64,000 nt of DNA from assembly GCA_036897095.1 (NCBI GenBank), contig JAYMSP010000084.1, positions 1-64,000 of the forward strand. Direction: 5' to 3'. The translations under genes and the position numbers were made by a program. This stretch comes from Plantago elongata (Eukaryota; Streptophyta; Magnoliopsida; Lamiales; Plantaginaceae). This document shows positions 49,335 to 62,559 of the stretch, in pieces. The notes under the pieces are model-generated. The model did no database searches, was not told the DNA's origin, and saw nothing but the letters and a program-made list of their open reading frames with translations. Numbering within the stretch: the stretch's first letter is position 1; the number at the start of each line of letters is the position of its first letter.

Positions 49335-49704
49335 TATTAAAATTACAGGAAAAAAGAGTGAAAGAATCTGACCGAGAGAGAGAAATGTGAGGGAAGAATA
49401 AAAAAATCTAAAAATAATAAAGAACAAATGAATTTCATATATACAGAAGTATGGTAGACTTGGAGAAAAAAATGATGAACATTAATAAAAAATCATGTTT
49501 TTGCTGGAAGAAATTAGGACTAAAAAAAATAAAATGACTTTATTTGCAAGACCTTTTTAAATTAGTTTTTTTGTGCAAGAGATAAAGGAAGAAGGAGCAT
49601 TTATGAAAAATTATATTGTGATTGAAAAAATATTAATGATCCAAAAAATAAATTCAACTTACATATAATTATTTTAAAAATTCATCATTATATATAAAAT
49701 TCTT
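49335..49704 (-). repeat. Right terminal inverted repeat of the foldback-like element
   Basis: Complementary to 45068-45445, as described for the left end. Its inner part still aligns (GGTCAGATTCTTTCAC on the minus strand against GATCAGATTATTTCAC), so the repeat extends at least 370 bases. Confidence 0.85.
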
Positions 49705-50949
49705 GGGAAGTATATTGTGGTTATTGAAGCTGTCACCGATATTGACATGGACATGCACCTCCGGCCACGTTGTAAAAGTATGTTCACAAACAACAATCAT
49801 ACATTAGTCGACTGGTGAAGTAAGCCATTTGCATTGGCACGTAGTAGCATATCCAACAATTATATTACTTGATGGTCCTTTCTATAATCTGTTTACCTAA
49901 ACTCCCAATTATGGCATAAATAATTGATGGGATTAACTTCCAAATGGCACTAACCAACAATCAAGAAGTCTAACTATCCACTAACCAGCGTGGATGGTTG
50001 GACTCGTTCTTCATATGCATATAGCATAAAATAATGGCGTGGAGAATAAATTAGATATATCGTGACTTAGTTATCAACTACTAGTCCACCACAGCAATAC
50101 TTTTGGATCATTGCCTAAACTAAGTTACACAAAAATATCTCACAACTTTGAGACCTAGCATTGTATATATATGTATGTATTTCCTTTCTTTGAAATGGAA
50201 TTTTTTATCGATTTATTGAATTTTACAGTAAAAATATTTAACTAAAAGTTCCATGTGTTGATAATTATGAACACATGTACCTTAAGGCTTAAGTTCGTAA
50301 TTATACATGTCCATTACAGTTGCTAAAAGCAAAAAAGATAAAAAAAAATGGTTATGGTACTAAATAGTACACATTTCTGGATTCTTTTTTGAGTTTTATG
50401 TAGTGTATTTCGGATTTGTACACTTACGTGATTATAGTAAAACTTAGCTACTAGGGCGAACAACTGACTAAGTATACATCTGGAAGAAATTATAGAATAT
50501 TGAGTATTATTGATGAGCACATGTCGCAATTAGTATCTTGTTTAGACGAAGAAATAGACTACTATCGCGTTTACTAAAAAAAGAAAAAAGGAGTTGCCGA
50601 AAGCGTCGTCTTTGTTTTAACTTGACTTTTCAACACTTCCTCAACACTTCCTCAACCTCACAAGGGTTGTTTCTACTTTCCATGGCCTCTCATTGCATTT
50701 TTTTTAAAAATATTTCGTAAATGCCCAAGTCACGCTAATACCATATCGATTGACTTTTTTAATTCGCATATAACGATAAATTAATTCTAAATTATTTTAA
50801 TATTTTTTTCTTATGAAATTATATTTGATGTAATTTCATCAAATGATTTTTCCGAAGTAGCATGGAGAAGACAATGTAATTTGTAGTCAAACCGATCACA
50901 TAAACTCAAATACACTAAAAATACATTATATTTCGTCGGTGAGTAGAGT
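49705..50949. other. Intergenic, nothing recognised
   Basis: AT-rich; frames of at most 68 codons, none resembling a known protein. Confidence 0.45.
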
Positions 50950-53480
50950 AGTTACTGTTAGTTTGTTGTAGGAAAGTTTGGTCTTTGTCTTGTGTTTTGT
51001 TCTTCTTGTATGGCAACTTGATTGTTTTGTGGTTGGATTTTTGGACATCTATGATATACTAGGTAATTGTATTCTTCCTCCAGCAACCGGAAACCATCGC
51101 AGATATAGTCGATTCCCTGTTGAGTTGAAATTCGATTTCGACTCCGGCTCCTGGCTTGTTTCCTGCTTCTATCAATCACGATTTCTTGTTGATCGTTGTT
51201 CCAGAAGTCTTGCCAAAACAACCCTGTTCGATCCTCTATTCGAATATGTTCGGATTCTTCTTGGTTGATCGACTTCTTCCTTCCATGTATTCGAACCCAC
51301 TGTTCGAATCTTCCTCCATGTTGTCTTTCTTTCTTTCTTTCTTTCTTTTTTCCTCTTCCCCTGATTTCGAACCTTCTGTTCGATTTTCCCTACAATCGAA
51401 CTCTCTGTTCGCATTGTTTTCCCAAGAAAGTCGACATCCTCTATCCGATTTTCCCTCTCAGCCGTGATCATGACCATATGTTATCCTTGGACATACCAAA
51501 TATGGCCTCAATGGGTTTCTCCACAACCGTGGGCTATGCCGTACTATTCTTACCCCACAACATCTTTGAATCCGGCCCAACACCGTCCCCCATTCCCGCT
51601 GCTGGGTCACGGATCCAATTTTCCGATCCAGCAGCCCTTACATCCCGCTGCTGGATTCACCTCGATCCAGCAGTCCGTGCCTTCCGGGGGCACAACTGCT
51701 CCATCCCCACAATCCGCCCATGACTCTCATCCAACAGCCCCCATTCTCCGTCCTCCCTCAAATCGACATCGCACACCAAATCTCAATGTTTTCGGCCCCG
51801 ATTATGTCAACCTCACCCAAACACTGACGGCTATTTCCCCTCTTCCTCGAAATCCTGTTAGTGCTTTACATGATCCGAATTGGAATGTTGTCATGCTTGA
51901 CGAATTTAATGCTCTTATTAAGAATAAGACGTGGGAGTTGGTGCCCCATCCTTCTGATGCTAATTTTATTCGTTCTATGTGGATTTTTCGGCATGAAAAG
52001 AATTCTGATGGTTCTTTCGAGCGGCACAAGGCTCGCCTTGTTTGTGATGGCAGGTCTCAGTAGGTTGGCATTGATTGTGATGAAATATTTAATCCGGTTG
52101 TTAAACCAGCTACTATCTTGATTGTTCTCAGCATCGCTCTTTCTCGCTCGTGGTCTATTCATCAACTAGATGTCAAAAATGCTTTTCTTCATGGCAATCT
52201 TAATGAAACAGTTTATATGCATCAACCTTTGGGCTTCAAGGATAAAACACACCCTGATTATGTGTGTCTACTGAAAAAGTCTCTGTATGGTTTGAAGCAA
52301 GCCCCTCGAGCTTGGTACCAACGTTTTGCTGACTTCGTTCGTACCATTGGTTTCTGTCATAGCCAGTCGGACCACTAGCTCTTCATCTACTCTCGAGGTA
52401 CCGACACTGCCTATCCTCTCCTTCATGTGGACGACATTATTCTCACTGCTTCTTGAGATGCCCTTCGGTTATCCTTTATGAAGTTGCTTAGTGCGAAATT
52501 TGCAATGAAGGACTTAGGCTCTTTGACATATTTGTTGGGAATCTCGGTTACTCGAACATCATCTGGCATGTTCCTCTCTCAGTAGAATTACACTCTTGAT
52601 ATCATTGAGCGAGTCGGTATGTCCCGATGAAAGAGTGTCTCATTCCGTAAACACTAACAACAAACTCGGCTCCAAGGTCGGCCCCACTTGCGATGATCCC
52701 TCTCAGTATCGCTCTCTAGCCGGTGCTCTGGAATATCTGACTTCACTCGATCCGATATCTCTTATGCCGTTCAGCAGATTTGCCTTCACATGCATGACCC
52801 GCGGGTTGATCACATGAACGCTCTCAAGTGTGTCATCCGCTACATCTAAGGCACTTATATATTCTCTCGGTCTACATCTCTACAAGACCTCTGTTAGCTC
52901 ACTTGTCTCCTACACGGACGTCGATTAGGGCAGCTGTCCGGACACTCGTCGTTCTACTTCTGGCTATTGTGTGTTTCTCGGTGGCAATCTTATCTCTTGG
53001 TCTTCTAAACGTCAGCCGATGGTCTCCAAATCCAGTGTTGAGGCTGAGTATCGTGGCGTTGCCAACGTCGTTTTTTAGTCTTGTTGACTTCGCAATCTTC
53101 TTCTGGAGCTACGTTGTCCGATTTCTAAAGCTACTTTGGTCTATTGTGACAATGTCTCCGCCATATATCTTTCTGGTAACCCCGTGCAACATCAACGCAC
53201 GAAGCATATTGAGATGGACATTTATTTTGTCCGTGAAACAGGTTGCTAAAGGCAAAGTTCGAATTCACCATGTTCCTTTCCGCTATCAGATATCAGACAT
53301 TTTCACGAAAGGGCTTCCGTGCATACTCTTTAATGGTTTTCGTGACAGTCTCAATGTTAGACTTCCTCCAGCTTCGACTGCGGGAGTGTGATAAACTATA
53401 TAATTATATTAACAATAGAATAGTATATATATGTTAGATTCCTAGTTATATTAGTCCTATTCTCCTTATTATATTAGACA
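50950..53480 (+). mobile_element. Ty1/copia LTR-retrotransposon fossil
   Basis: Remains of the 3' half of a copia polyprotein lie on the plus strand at about 51840-53390. Reverse transcriptase is recognisable by IHQLDVKNAFLHGNL and SLYGLKQAPRAWY, and RNase H and the polyprotein C-terminus by FTKGLP. A Pro/Ser-rich stretch upstream (about 51460-51800) may belong to the gag-integrase side. No clear integrase or protease was found, and no pair of long terminal repeats, so the edges are approximate and insertion age cannot be estimated from repeat divergence. The element is broken, with probably five or more disabling changes in the part seen, and is best read as an old, inactive copy. A (CTTT)n tract lies at about 51324-51347. 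Confidence 0.85.
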
Positions 53481-53904
53481 TAGCTTCTTAATCTTCTAAT
53501 TGTATTAGACATAACTTTTTATATATATATATATGTTATATATTATTTTATAAATAAATATAATTGATTATTTAATAATTTTACAATATAGTCCGGAGAA
53601 ACTTAACTTACTTGAGAGTACATCCTCAAAAGGTCGAGTCAAGAATCAACATGTATTGTATATTTTGCCGCGTGTACGTAGATTCTAAATCAGTTTTAAG
53701 GGAATTGAAATGGATGGGATGTGGCTTATAATAGTGGCTATTACATTCATCGATGAATACGTACATATTCCATGATAACACTATGTGATAAGATATGGAC
53801 TATACTAAAGTTAGCAGTATTACGTTTGTGTAACACGTAGCATGCCCATATCCTTCAAAGTACACTTATTCTTAGTCCCAAGTTACAGATTGAAATGTGA
53901 GACG
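53481..53904. other. AT-rich flank with an (AT)n run
   Basis: A TA-repeat lies near 53521-53532. No gene is seen. Part of this may be terminal-repeat remains of the copia fossil. Confidence 0.4.
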
Positions 53905-54062
53905 TGACTGATTTTCATAGCATTTAAATTGCTTCATTTGAATCGATGAATAGTGATCTGGCCTAAAATATATTTTAAATACTCTCATTTCAATTTCATT
54001 ACATTCCAAATATAATTTCATCAAAATTCATCCAAATACTCATTCAAATTATATATCAATAT
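53905..54062. mobile_element. Diverged relative of the Tourist-like MITE at 12536
   Basis: It shares with 12545-12670 an ordered series of blocks: CATTTAAATTGCTTCATTTG, TAGTGATCTGGCCTAAAATA, ATTTTAAATA, CATTCCAAAYAYAATTTCA and CAAATACTCATTCAAAT. Both ends are too decayed to define a target duplication. Confidence 0.6.
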
Positions 54063-54444
54063 ATCTAATTTTATCCTATGATTATATTGTCAGAACTTAT
54101 CCGGTCACAAGACTGATCACAACTTACAAACAAAAATAAATATTCTAAATTTCTTATATGATCCATTCGTATACAACAAAATAAATATTTCATATTGCTT
54201 TCTTCTTACGGCTCGTAACAAATCAACTTTCTGTTTTCTCTTCAACATCTTACTATTAATGGTATTCAAAAGTTCACAAATTGTTGTATTTTTAGGAGAC
54301 AAACATCTATTTTCTCCTCAAGAATCGTAGTGGTGTGGCAAACATGTCTTGAAGAAATTGTGTTTAGCGAGGAATCATTTGTTTTGTGAACAGTTCTTTA
54401 GCTATGAAAAAGTTGAGTAAGGATGTGTTGTTCTAAAAAATCAC

Positions 54445-54640
54445 TTCAGTTTCAATCGAGTTCAGTTCAGTTCGACTTAGTTATAATTTATACCTTACTT
54501 TAGTTTAATTCAGTTCAGCTTAATTTAGTTATAATTTATACCTTACTTTAATTCAGTTCAGTTCAGTTCAATTCAGCTCGACTTAGTTATAATTTATACC
54601 TTACTTCAATTCAGTTTAGTCCTTCAGTTCAGTCTAGTAA
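54445..54640 (+). repeat. Imperfect tandem array based on CAGTT and a 48-58 bp unit
   Basis: TTAGTTATAATTTATACC recurs at about 54477, 54525 and 54583, separated by runs of (CAGTT)n and (AATTCAGTT)n. Array expansion by slippage is the simplest explanation. Confidence 0.8.
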
Positions 54641-57600
54641 ACTTCAGTTGAATAGAACACCACCTAACAACTAGAATTGAGCTTGCCAGCCAAACAGCTC
54701 CTTAAGCAGGTACGTGGTGATATAAGACAACATACAGATAAAATATGAAATTATTGGATAGAATATGCTTTTATGCTTCTATGTGAGTATATATTCAAGT
54801 CATGAGGCGGTAGAAAGATGTGAGCCATTCATCTGGACATTTGGAATCATTCTTCGGTCTCTTACATTTTCTACGTGGAACTCTTCCTCATCAGAGACTA
54901 ACATCATCTCAGATAGTGGACTACCCTCACTTGACATTTTCATGCTAAATTCGGAAATGTACAAACCCCGTTCTAATAATTTATAGTATATGTTTTCATA
55001 TTTCGTTCATCCCAATCGATTCTATAGACTTCTAACTATTAAGTGATAAATGAAACGTTATTTTTATTGCAACGTACGAAGTGAGGATCTTCACCAATAT
55101 TGCAGCTAGTGTATCCTCTTACGATAAGTTAGTTGAACTTTCACATTTATTGTTTAAAATTAATTTGTAGTTTCGGTTAAAAAGACGATTGACCGGAAAA
55201 AATTAAAAGTGAAAAGGGAAGACAGAGCAAAGGAAGTAGAAGTAAATTTTGAGGATAGCAGTATAGTCATCCCTAAACTGTACATCTCTTCGGTCATTAA
55301 AGTGTGGACTTACTTTCAATAATCGCTCAAACACTGAATTAGGTGTTTCTGATAGGAAGTTTCCAGATTCATGGTGTCTTCTCCCTGACCAATTTGTTAA
55401 AGTATAAAGTGTCTTGGGCTCATCTATATATTGTTGAAACTTGAAAGAGGTTGGGCTTTTTTCTTTTCTGTTCTCAAAATGACCTTACTGGGCTCCTTTC
55501 TGGTCGATCCAACTAAGTTGTTGAAATAAGATCCAAAACGAAGTTAATATATAGTCCATGCTTTTATGTCCGTCGAACTTTGTACGTGATGTTAACATAA
55601 AATAACAAGATGTGTCATATTAGTGGCAACATGTGTGATAATGTTGTAGAAGTAACATTTTAGTGATTCATGAAGTGTGGGGTAATTTTTATTTACGCTA
55701 ATATATAAAATCCTAAGGACATGCAATAGAAAATTTATGAGACCGAGCCATGGAGGGAAAAATCATATCATTCAACCCAATAAACAATTTAACCTCTGAA
55801 TTTATAATAATTTGTTTATATTTTTAGAAATTCAACTTAACAATTGATTATTTGAGTTGAATTTTCTCACTTTTGTTAATATGTACAAAAGTTCAATTCA
55901 AATTAATTTTAGTCAAGTAAACGTCAAGTATTTTAAATTCAGGTAAACCGAAGTAGCATCTCATAATGCAGTGGAAGTAGACACTACAAGTTTCTATACT
56001 AGTCTACAATGACTACCAGTTAACTAAATTCACTCATTCACCACCATCATGAGTTCTCATGCGTTTGTTTCTTGCCCCACTCTCAAAAACTTTTAGATCC
56101 ACCCTTGCATTACATTAAGAAGTGGTCCAACAAGAAAAGGAGAGTTGTACCTGATGTTATATATACATGAACTAGGCAACTAGCGATAAGTAGTCTTGCA
56201 ATTTTATTGAATTATGGAGGTTTTTTTGGGCAATTAACTTGATATAAACTTCAAAATTCATAAGCAATAAGCAATAATAGCACCATACTGAACCAAAAGT
56301 TCATGCAGTGATGGGTTTCGCTTTCTTGGTCCTTCATTTTTGTGACTTTCACTTGTCTATCCCCAACATAGAGGGGACCCTTGTCTTTGCCCACTTCTAT
56401 TTCCTTCAACTTTTTAGCATTTTCAAGTCATTGGTATTTTCCTATTTAAAAAAAATCTCTATATGAAAAACAGAAACAACTCTCATACTCTTGTCAAATT
56501 ATCTTTAACAATCATATTAAATGTGTAAAGTATTACACAATTTACACCATCCCGTTTAACATGGATCATTTTAACTAATAAAAATTACTTCGACGACAAA
56601 TTAATATAGTAGCATCCCACATTAAATTGTTATACAATTCGTGATAAGTTGACAACTCTAGATCAGGAATGCACACTCCAGGCATAGTAGGCCAGTAGGG
56701 TCTCCAGGCTCGTCATCCCGACACATGAATATACGATGTGATACATACACTCTCGAAGTTTTTAGAGTTTTAATCTATACTCGACTCTTTCCAGAGAAGC
56801 GGAATAAAGGGTTTAATATATGCATCTTATTAAATCTCAGTATGTATAACATGTATATTAGGCACAGCTGGAACATGCAAGGAATTTGACATCTATAGTG
56901 TGACCATGTAATTGGCAACTACTTCTGATGCAATAAGAATAAAATTAAATGTTTGCGGCATGGAGTGTCACATTGTGCAGCATGGTCCCTGGCTTATTTG
57001 TTTGGCAATTTGCTTCAATCTTCCCTATAAACCTCCTATTTATACAAATTAAATATTATTCATACTATCTGCATGTATCTCACCAACCTATCATCTTCTC
57101 AGATTTATGTACCGGCAATGATATTACTAATATTTTTATTAGGAGAAACAATCTCCCCATTTCCCACTGACTTGGCCAGCTGACCAGGCCAAGATGATAA
57201 CAATAAAATCCAATAAACATAATTACAAGTTACAACATTGAAATGTCATGACACCCCTGAAAAATATTAATTTTATGTTAAATAGTTTTGGTAATTTAAT
57301 ATTTTACTTCTAACTTAAAGAATCTCATATACTGTATATCATTTGATCCCGAAACTTGAAATTACGAGTCTTCCCTTTTCTACGAGGTCATTTTACTCTA
57401 TAAAATAAAAAATATATTATGAGAAGTTGATAAAAATAGCGAATTAAAGTTTAGAATCTATCTTTTTCTTTTTAAGAATTGAGAACATAAACTAAAATCT
57501 AACTACTAGATTTTATCTTGAATATTGATCAATACTAATGTCAGATGATAATGTAACATGCCATGTGACGTTGTTTGGAATTGTTTTAGTTCCTAGCAAT

Positions 57601-57768
57601 GGTAATAATAACTGGTGCCCATATATACTTGTCATGGGTACAAAACAACAATAATACATACTCAGACAAGTAATTAACATGGTATATATATGAAGCACTT
57701 TTTGTCTTGTAAACACTACTATGCACCTTATTACTTCTCCAGATATTCACTGATTTAATTTCCTAGCT
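54641..57768. other. Intergenic plus promoter of the MAKR-type gene
   Basis: No gene recognised. Frames of 73 codons at 54765 and 56949 lack family resemblance. The last few hundred bases before 57769 are the presumed promoter and leader of the downstream gene; no TATA box was assigned. Confidence 0.4.
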
Positions 57769-58675
57769 ATGGAAAACTCTCAATCTTTAGCCACAGAAAG
57801 CTTCTCATATGGCTGGTTAACAATCCAAGAACCAATAATATTCCATGATATTAATTCCACTCACAGAGAACAGAATTTCAATTTTGATTTTCCTTTCCAA
57901 ACATCCCATAATGCCATTGTTCATGCTGATGAAATCTTCTATGATGGTCACATAATGCCTGTTTATGCTGAAAGACCACGTTTTGATGAGGCCTTCAGTA
58001 TCCATTCGACATCATTTATTGACAGTTTGAAGGAAGAACCACGTTTTTCTTCTGGAGAACCTCCCGCCATGTGTGTGTTTCTTGACGAAGAAACACGATT
58101 TTCTCCTAGGAAATCCGGCGAGTGTCACTTTGACCAGAAAGAATCCATTTCCAATGCAGAATACTTATCCAGAAGTTTAAGCAGCAAGCCAGCCGAAGTT
58201 TACTTGCTTGGTAAATGGAGAAAATCATCCAAGAGACTCTTGCAAAAATGTTTTGGATTTGTCAAGCCACTTTGCAAGACAATAAGAAGTTCAAGAAAAA
58301 GCATTAGAGTGGATGATCTTGAACGTAAAGTTTGCGAAATCCAAAGTGGTGGCAATTCCCTACAGGCATCACCAAGGCCAAGTACAGCTTACTCTGTTGT
58401 TGAATGGACAGATGTTAAGAAACTAGGAAAGAAAATTGATCTTAATCTTGGGTTTAAACGGGCCAAGAGCTGCAACAGTTCGCCCCGTATAAGCCTGGGT
58501 TCTAGTAGCTCTTGTTATGATGTTGAGAGCTCAATCCATGAGGCAGTTCTTCACTGTAAAAGATCAATAGGTATGTCGTCATCTAGTTAACTATGTTTTG
58601 TCGAATTCTGATCATATAGTCAAGTACTTTTGTTTGACATTTATGTTCTATTTTCGTTCTATTTCAGAAAAATGA
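57769..58675 (+). CDS. MAKR6: Membrane-associated kinase regulator (MAKR6-like)
   Basis: MAKR proteins are BKI1 relatives that sit on the plasma membrane through basic patches and modulate receptor kinases. Exon 1 is 57769-58570. A minute second coding exon, 58668-58675, adds only Glu-Lys and the stop (donor ATAG/GTATGT, acceptor TTTCAG), giving 269 aa. Without splicing the frame would end at 58590 as SIGMSSSS. The N-terminus has SFSYGWL (11-17), a short motif usual in the family. A strongly basic segment, KWRKSSKRLLQKCFGFVK followed by SSRKSIR (149-180), is the likely membrane hook. The C-terminal peptide ESSIHEAVLHCKRSI is the conserved MAKR/BKI1 tail. There is no kinase domain, signal peptide or membrane span. 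Family membership is good; the number within the family is less certain. Confidence 0.8.
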
Positions 58676-61123
58676 GAGGACTTCTTCTTCAGTACAAGAC
58701 ATCAGATGAACATGAAAAGGACAAGAAAATGTTCTAGAACTTCTACTATTTACATTTTCTTAGATGATCTTTTGAAGAAGATAACAATAGTTCTTGGCCT
58801 CATGGTAATAGAACAAGATACTTTTGGCCTTTGTAATTACACTGTAATGGTATTTAATTAGGATGATGATGTTATATAGAGGTCCCTTGTTACTTTCTTC
58901 TTGTTCCTTTGTGTAAGTTTTTATCACATTCTGTGAAGCTGCTTCAAGGAACCTGATTCTTGGCTACCAGTGTTTACATGAGATGATTGAATGTGTGGTA
59001 CCTCTGGCATTTGCATCAGATTCTCCGTTACGAGGTGGATGGATAATTTTCACTACATACTAGGGTCCAATAAGAATAAATGGCAACCAAAATGACGACG
59101 ATACTATTGCTAGCATAGAACAATCTTTAGGACCATCAGGCTTTTGAAGAACACTATAAGCTAAATCTGCAAGTGAACACAGCCTTACCAGCTAGTAAAT
59201 GGATTCGCCCCGACCATAACTTTGTCGGTACGCTCCAACGTTCTCCACTTGTCTGGCGACCAAACTCCCACGTAACACTACAAATTTACATCCAAAACTA
59301 AAGATTATCACTTGTTGCAAAGCAATAAGAAACAAATTGGTCACCAGATAACAACTGAGAGACAGAGAGGGTCCATGGACAATATGCTGTTAGGAGATAT
59401 GCCAAGGAATCTCCATCATTCTTCTGTTCCTATGTCCTAATTTTCCTTATCCATCTTTCAATCCACATCCTTTTAATGAAACAGCATAATTGTAAGTCAC
59501 TACTTTTATCATGATTGATGCTTTAATGTAAATGAAATTAGGCAAGATTGGGAGACCAGAACCTTAAAGTCATCTTACCTATTTCTCTTTACAAATTGTT
59601 GTCTCGATCAGTCTCATACTTACAAAAATTATGGAACATTTCATTTTTAACAATCTTAATGTAATGTATGTGGTAGATAGATAGATGTGGTTATCTTTAA
59701 GTATGCGAATGCAAGTGGGAAATATTTTCATTCGCAATTTCGCATATGATAATGCAGACGCCAGACGGTGAAGATATAGAAAGTGGCTACTTCTCTGTGG
59801 AAACAATGACACCCTTAGAACATACCAAGGGTACCAAAACACAGATAATGCAGCAAGAACGTCAAGTCTTAGCTGTTTCTTTTCAATTGGGATTTGAAAG
59901 ATAGGTTCCATACTTCCATTGTATTCACATTGTCACTGGCAAAAAACTTTCCTTTTTTACGTTCCATAAGTTAAATTCCAAAGCTCATACCATAATCATC
60001 AATTGTGTACTTCATGTCTTTCATTTATCTTCTCCTTTTTTTGGAAAAGGGATCAAATATTGAAGAAAACTCAAGGTACATTTGGCGTCAAATATTGAAC
60101 CTATTACAACTGAAAATCATTTATTGCAAGTGTCGACGAGAAGCGCACATCACTTGGTAATACGCTTCATCTCCAGTCTCCAACAAATAGGTCGGGTTCT
60201 ACTCAACTTTGTCGTTTAAAAATAAAACAAAGGAGATCCAGATATATTCCAGACAATTATTCTGATTCCTCTATTAGCCTTCCATCGGAGGGCAAAGCAG
60301 TAGGCCCATGAAGTTGGTCGATCCTGTTTTGCATTCCTTCAAATTACATATCGCGATCTGCAAACTCAGATATGAACTGTACAGCAGGTCAAGCGGAACA
60401 GAACTGACAAGAGAAGCTCCAATCTAAAGCTTTTGTTAAACTCCGATTGAAGATTTTCCTCGAAGCTCCAATCGAACCTCTGCCGGATACGTAGCAGTAA
60501 TGTTACCAGAGCGGCTTCGATTCCAGCCATGGAGAAGTATTTTGCCGGAATATCTTCATGCTCTACTATTGTCATCTTCAAGTTCTTCAATTGGTTCTTT
60601 AAATGTGTTCCTTGTGTCTTCGATTGTGTTCATTTGAACATTCAAGGAGAAATTATATGTAAGGGAGTTAAAATGCAAAATTTAAAACGTTTTCAGATAA
60701 AATTATAGGGTCGAGAGAATGTTTGAAAATTGTTCCCTAGTTGAGCTTACACTCTGTAGCAAATAAAATTGTACAAATAAAATTTTATTAATTTGATGAG
60801 TGCGGGTACAATTCTCAATTACAATCCTCTGATTATAGTTTTTTAATGTGTCGAACTTGGATCTTCAAAGTCTTCGCTTTAGAATTTTAGAACTTCGATG
60901 TCGATGAAGCGATGATTCGAAGGCTTTTTGGCTTGATCTCGAATCAAATCGCGTACTTAGAGGTGTTTGGATTGGATGATGACAAACTTCTTGGGAAATG
61001 GATGAACTCCACAAAGGAACGCTTTTAGATCGTTATGAAATTTGACCTTTGATCTTCTGTAGAGGAAGTTTGGCTTCTAAAAAACATTATTCAAGGACAT
61101 TTTAGCTTGATCTTGAATCGAAC
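58676..61123. other. Intergenic, nothing recognised
   Basis: The first part is the MAKR 3'UTR. The 110-codon minus frame at 59579-59911 and the 74-codon frame at 60366-60590 have no family resemblance. A patch with repeated AAGCTCCAATC (60415-60480) resembles motifs in the arrays at 46860 and 62560. Confidence 0.4.
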
Positions 61124-62400
61124 CACTACAAGAATACGAGGAAGTACCAACATACAGTTTGTGTTGAAAAATTGGGATAATCCGTTGGTAATAGGATTTT
61201 ACCAAGGAATTCTTGTAGGTAATATTCCATTGGTGTATGTCTCGTGGGTAATGCTTATTACCAAGGAAATTAAAATCCGTCGATAATCAGACTAAATACC
61301 AACGAAAATTTCGATGATAAAAATTTGGAATATAAAAAGAATATATGTTGGTATAAATTTATTACTATTAAAAAGGTCGTTGGTAAAAGGATTCTGCCCG
61401 TTATATAACCCACAACCATCAATTTGTTTACCAACGGAAGAATCATTGGATTTAATACACCACCAACTAGGTATCCATTGGTAATAATAATGCTCCGAGA
61501 ACCTTCCATTTTATTAATTCTTGAATTTAGTAACAACACCAAAAGATCATCCATTGGTGATACTTATTCAAACCAATTTTAAAAAATCAAAACATGCATG
61601 CAATATTTACAGAAATTGATTTTCCACATTCTCAAGAATTTGGAAAATAGTTTCCTGATAAAAATTAAATGAAACTTAATACATAAAAAAAATTATTATT
61701 GTAGCAATTATAAATACACAAAATTATACTACATAATAAGTGAAATACATTAACAAGAATTTATTTATTAATATGAACTTGTTTAATAACATATACAATG
61801 TCAACTAAGATAAACTTGTAAATTACACTTGGAATAACAACAATATAGGATCTACTAATTCTCTTTTAAAATTTAAATAATAATTATAAGAAGTTATACA
61901 TAAGGGACCTGAAACGAAAAGAAAAAAAAATCATGAAATGTTATCAGACATCATATTGTACCTTGTAATTTAACCTCCTCTTGTTAAAACATCATTATAC
62001 ATATCACATAACAAACAAAAAATAAAAATTATAGAGATGAGTATTAATCTATAAATGTAAAAGAAATGAAAATGTGAGTAAATTGTATACAACACTAAAT
62101 CAGTATAACATGAAAAAAACTTACTGAAACTTGAATTAAACCATGGAACAGGAGAAAATGAAATGAAATGAAATGAAGATGAATTTGTATCGTGAGTATG
62201 AGACTCTAAGGTAGCCTACTAGTTATATATATAAAGAGGTTGCAAAATTATCAACGAAGTGGTATTGCTAAAAATATATTTATTATTCCCAACGAATTTT
62301 TCGTTGTTATTACTCCTAAACTAATTTATAACTGTTAACACCTACGAATGTGTCGTTGGTAAAAATATTAGACCTACCAAAACACGGGTTTTGATGGCTT
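61124..62400. mobile_element. CACTA-like (En/Spm) non-autonomous element, right end unresolved
   Basis: It begins with CACTACAAGAA, the typical CACTA terminus. Subterminal motifs CCGTTGGTAATA, CCAACGAA and CATTGGTAATAA recur in both orientations at about 61185-61560 and again at 62285-62365, as in CACTA subterminal arrays. The middle is very AT-rich with no transposase. A matching TTCTTGTAGTG right end was not found, so 62400 is an estimate. Confidence 0.55.
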
Positions 62401-62559
62401 GTTTGTGACTCCACTATAATTGATATTATTATATTGATGACCTTTTACCTTCTCCAAATGTAACGATGCAGAGTAGAATTTTGAAATCATCTGTGTCTAA
62501 CTATATCAAATCTTGATTCGTTAATAATTACTTAATATGGAAGTTGACCGACCTCGTCT

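Larger units (their letters stand above)
45068..49704. mobile_element. Foldback-like element, about 4.6 kb, with long inverted ends and a repeat-filled core
   Basis: The two ends are inverted copies of each other over about 370 bases (45068-45445 and 49335-49704), with several perfect 15-19 base blocks. Between them are hundreds of copies-in-decay of short motifs such as GAAACTAGCTTTTGTGA (about 45650-45780 and 46450-49230). Four 280-300 bp tandem units are also present (47965 to about 49040). No transposase, integrase or other recognised protein is encoded. Long inverted ends plus internal short tandem repeats fit foldback elements or non-autonomous Mutator relatives with long ends. The outermost few bases and the target duplication could not be fixed. 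Confidence 0.72.

Noticed and set aside
49094-49390. 98-codon frame with a DDEAIKFYRK stretch, weakly like a FAR1/MULE DNA-binding region
   Set aside because: Its first half is simply the GAAACTAG repeat read in frame and its end lies in the inverted repeat. The resemblance is too short to support.
59579-59911. 110-codon minus-strand frame downstream of the MAKR-type gene
   Set aside because: No family resemblance, and the surroundings are AT-rich with no splice partners.
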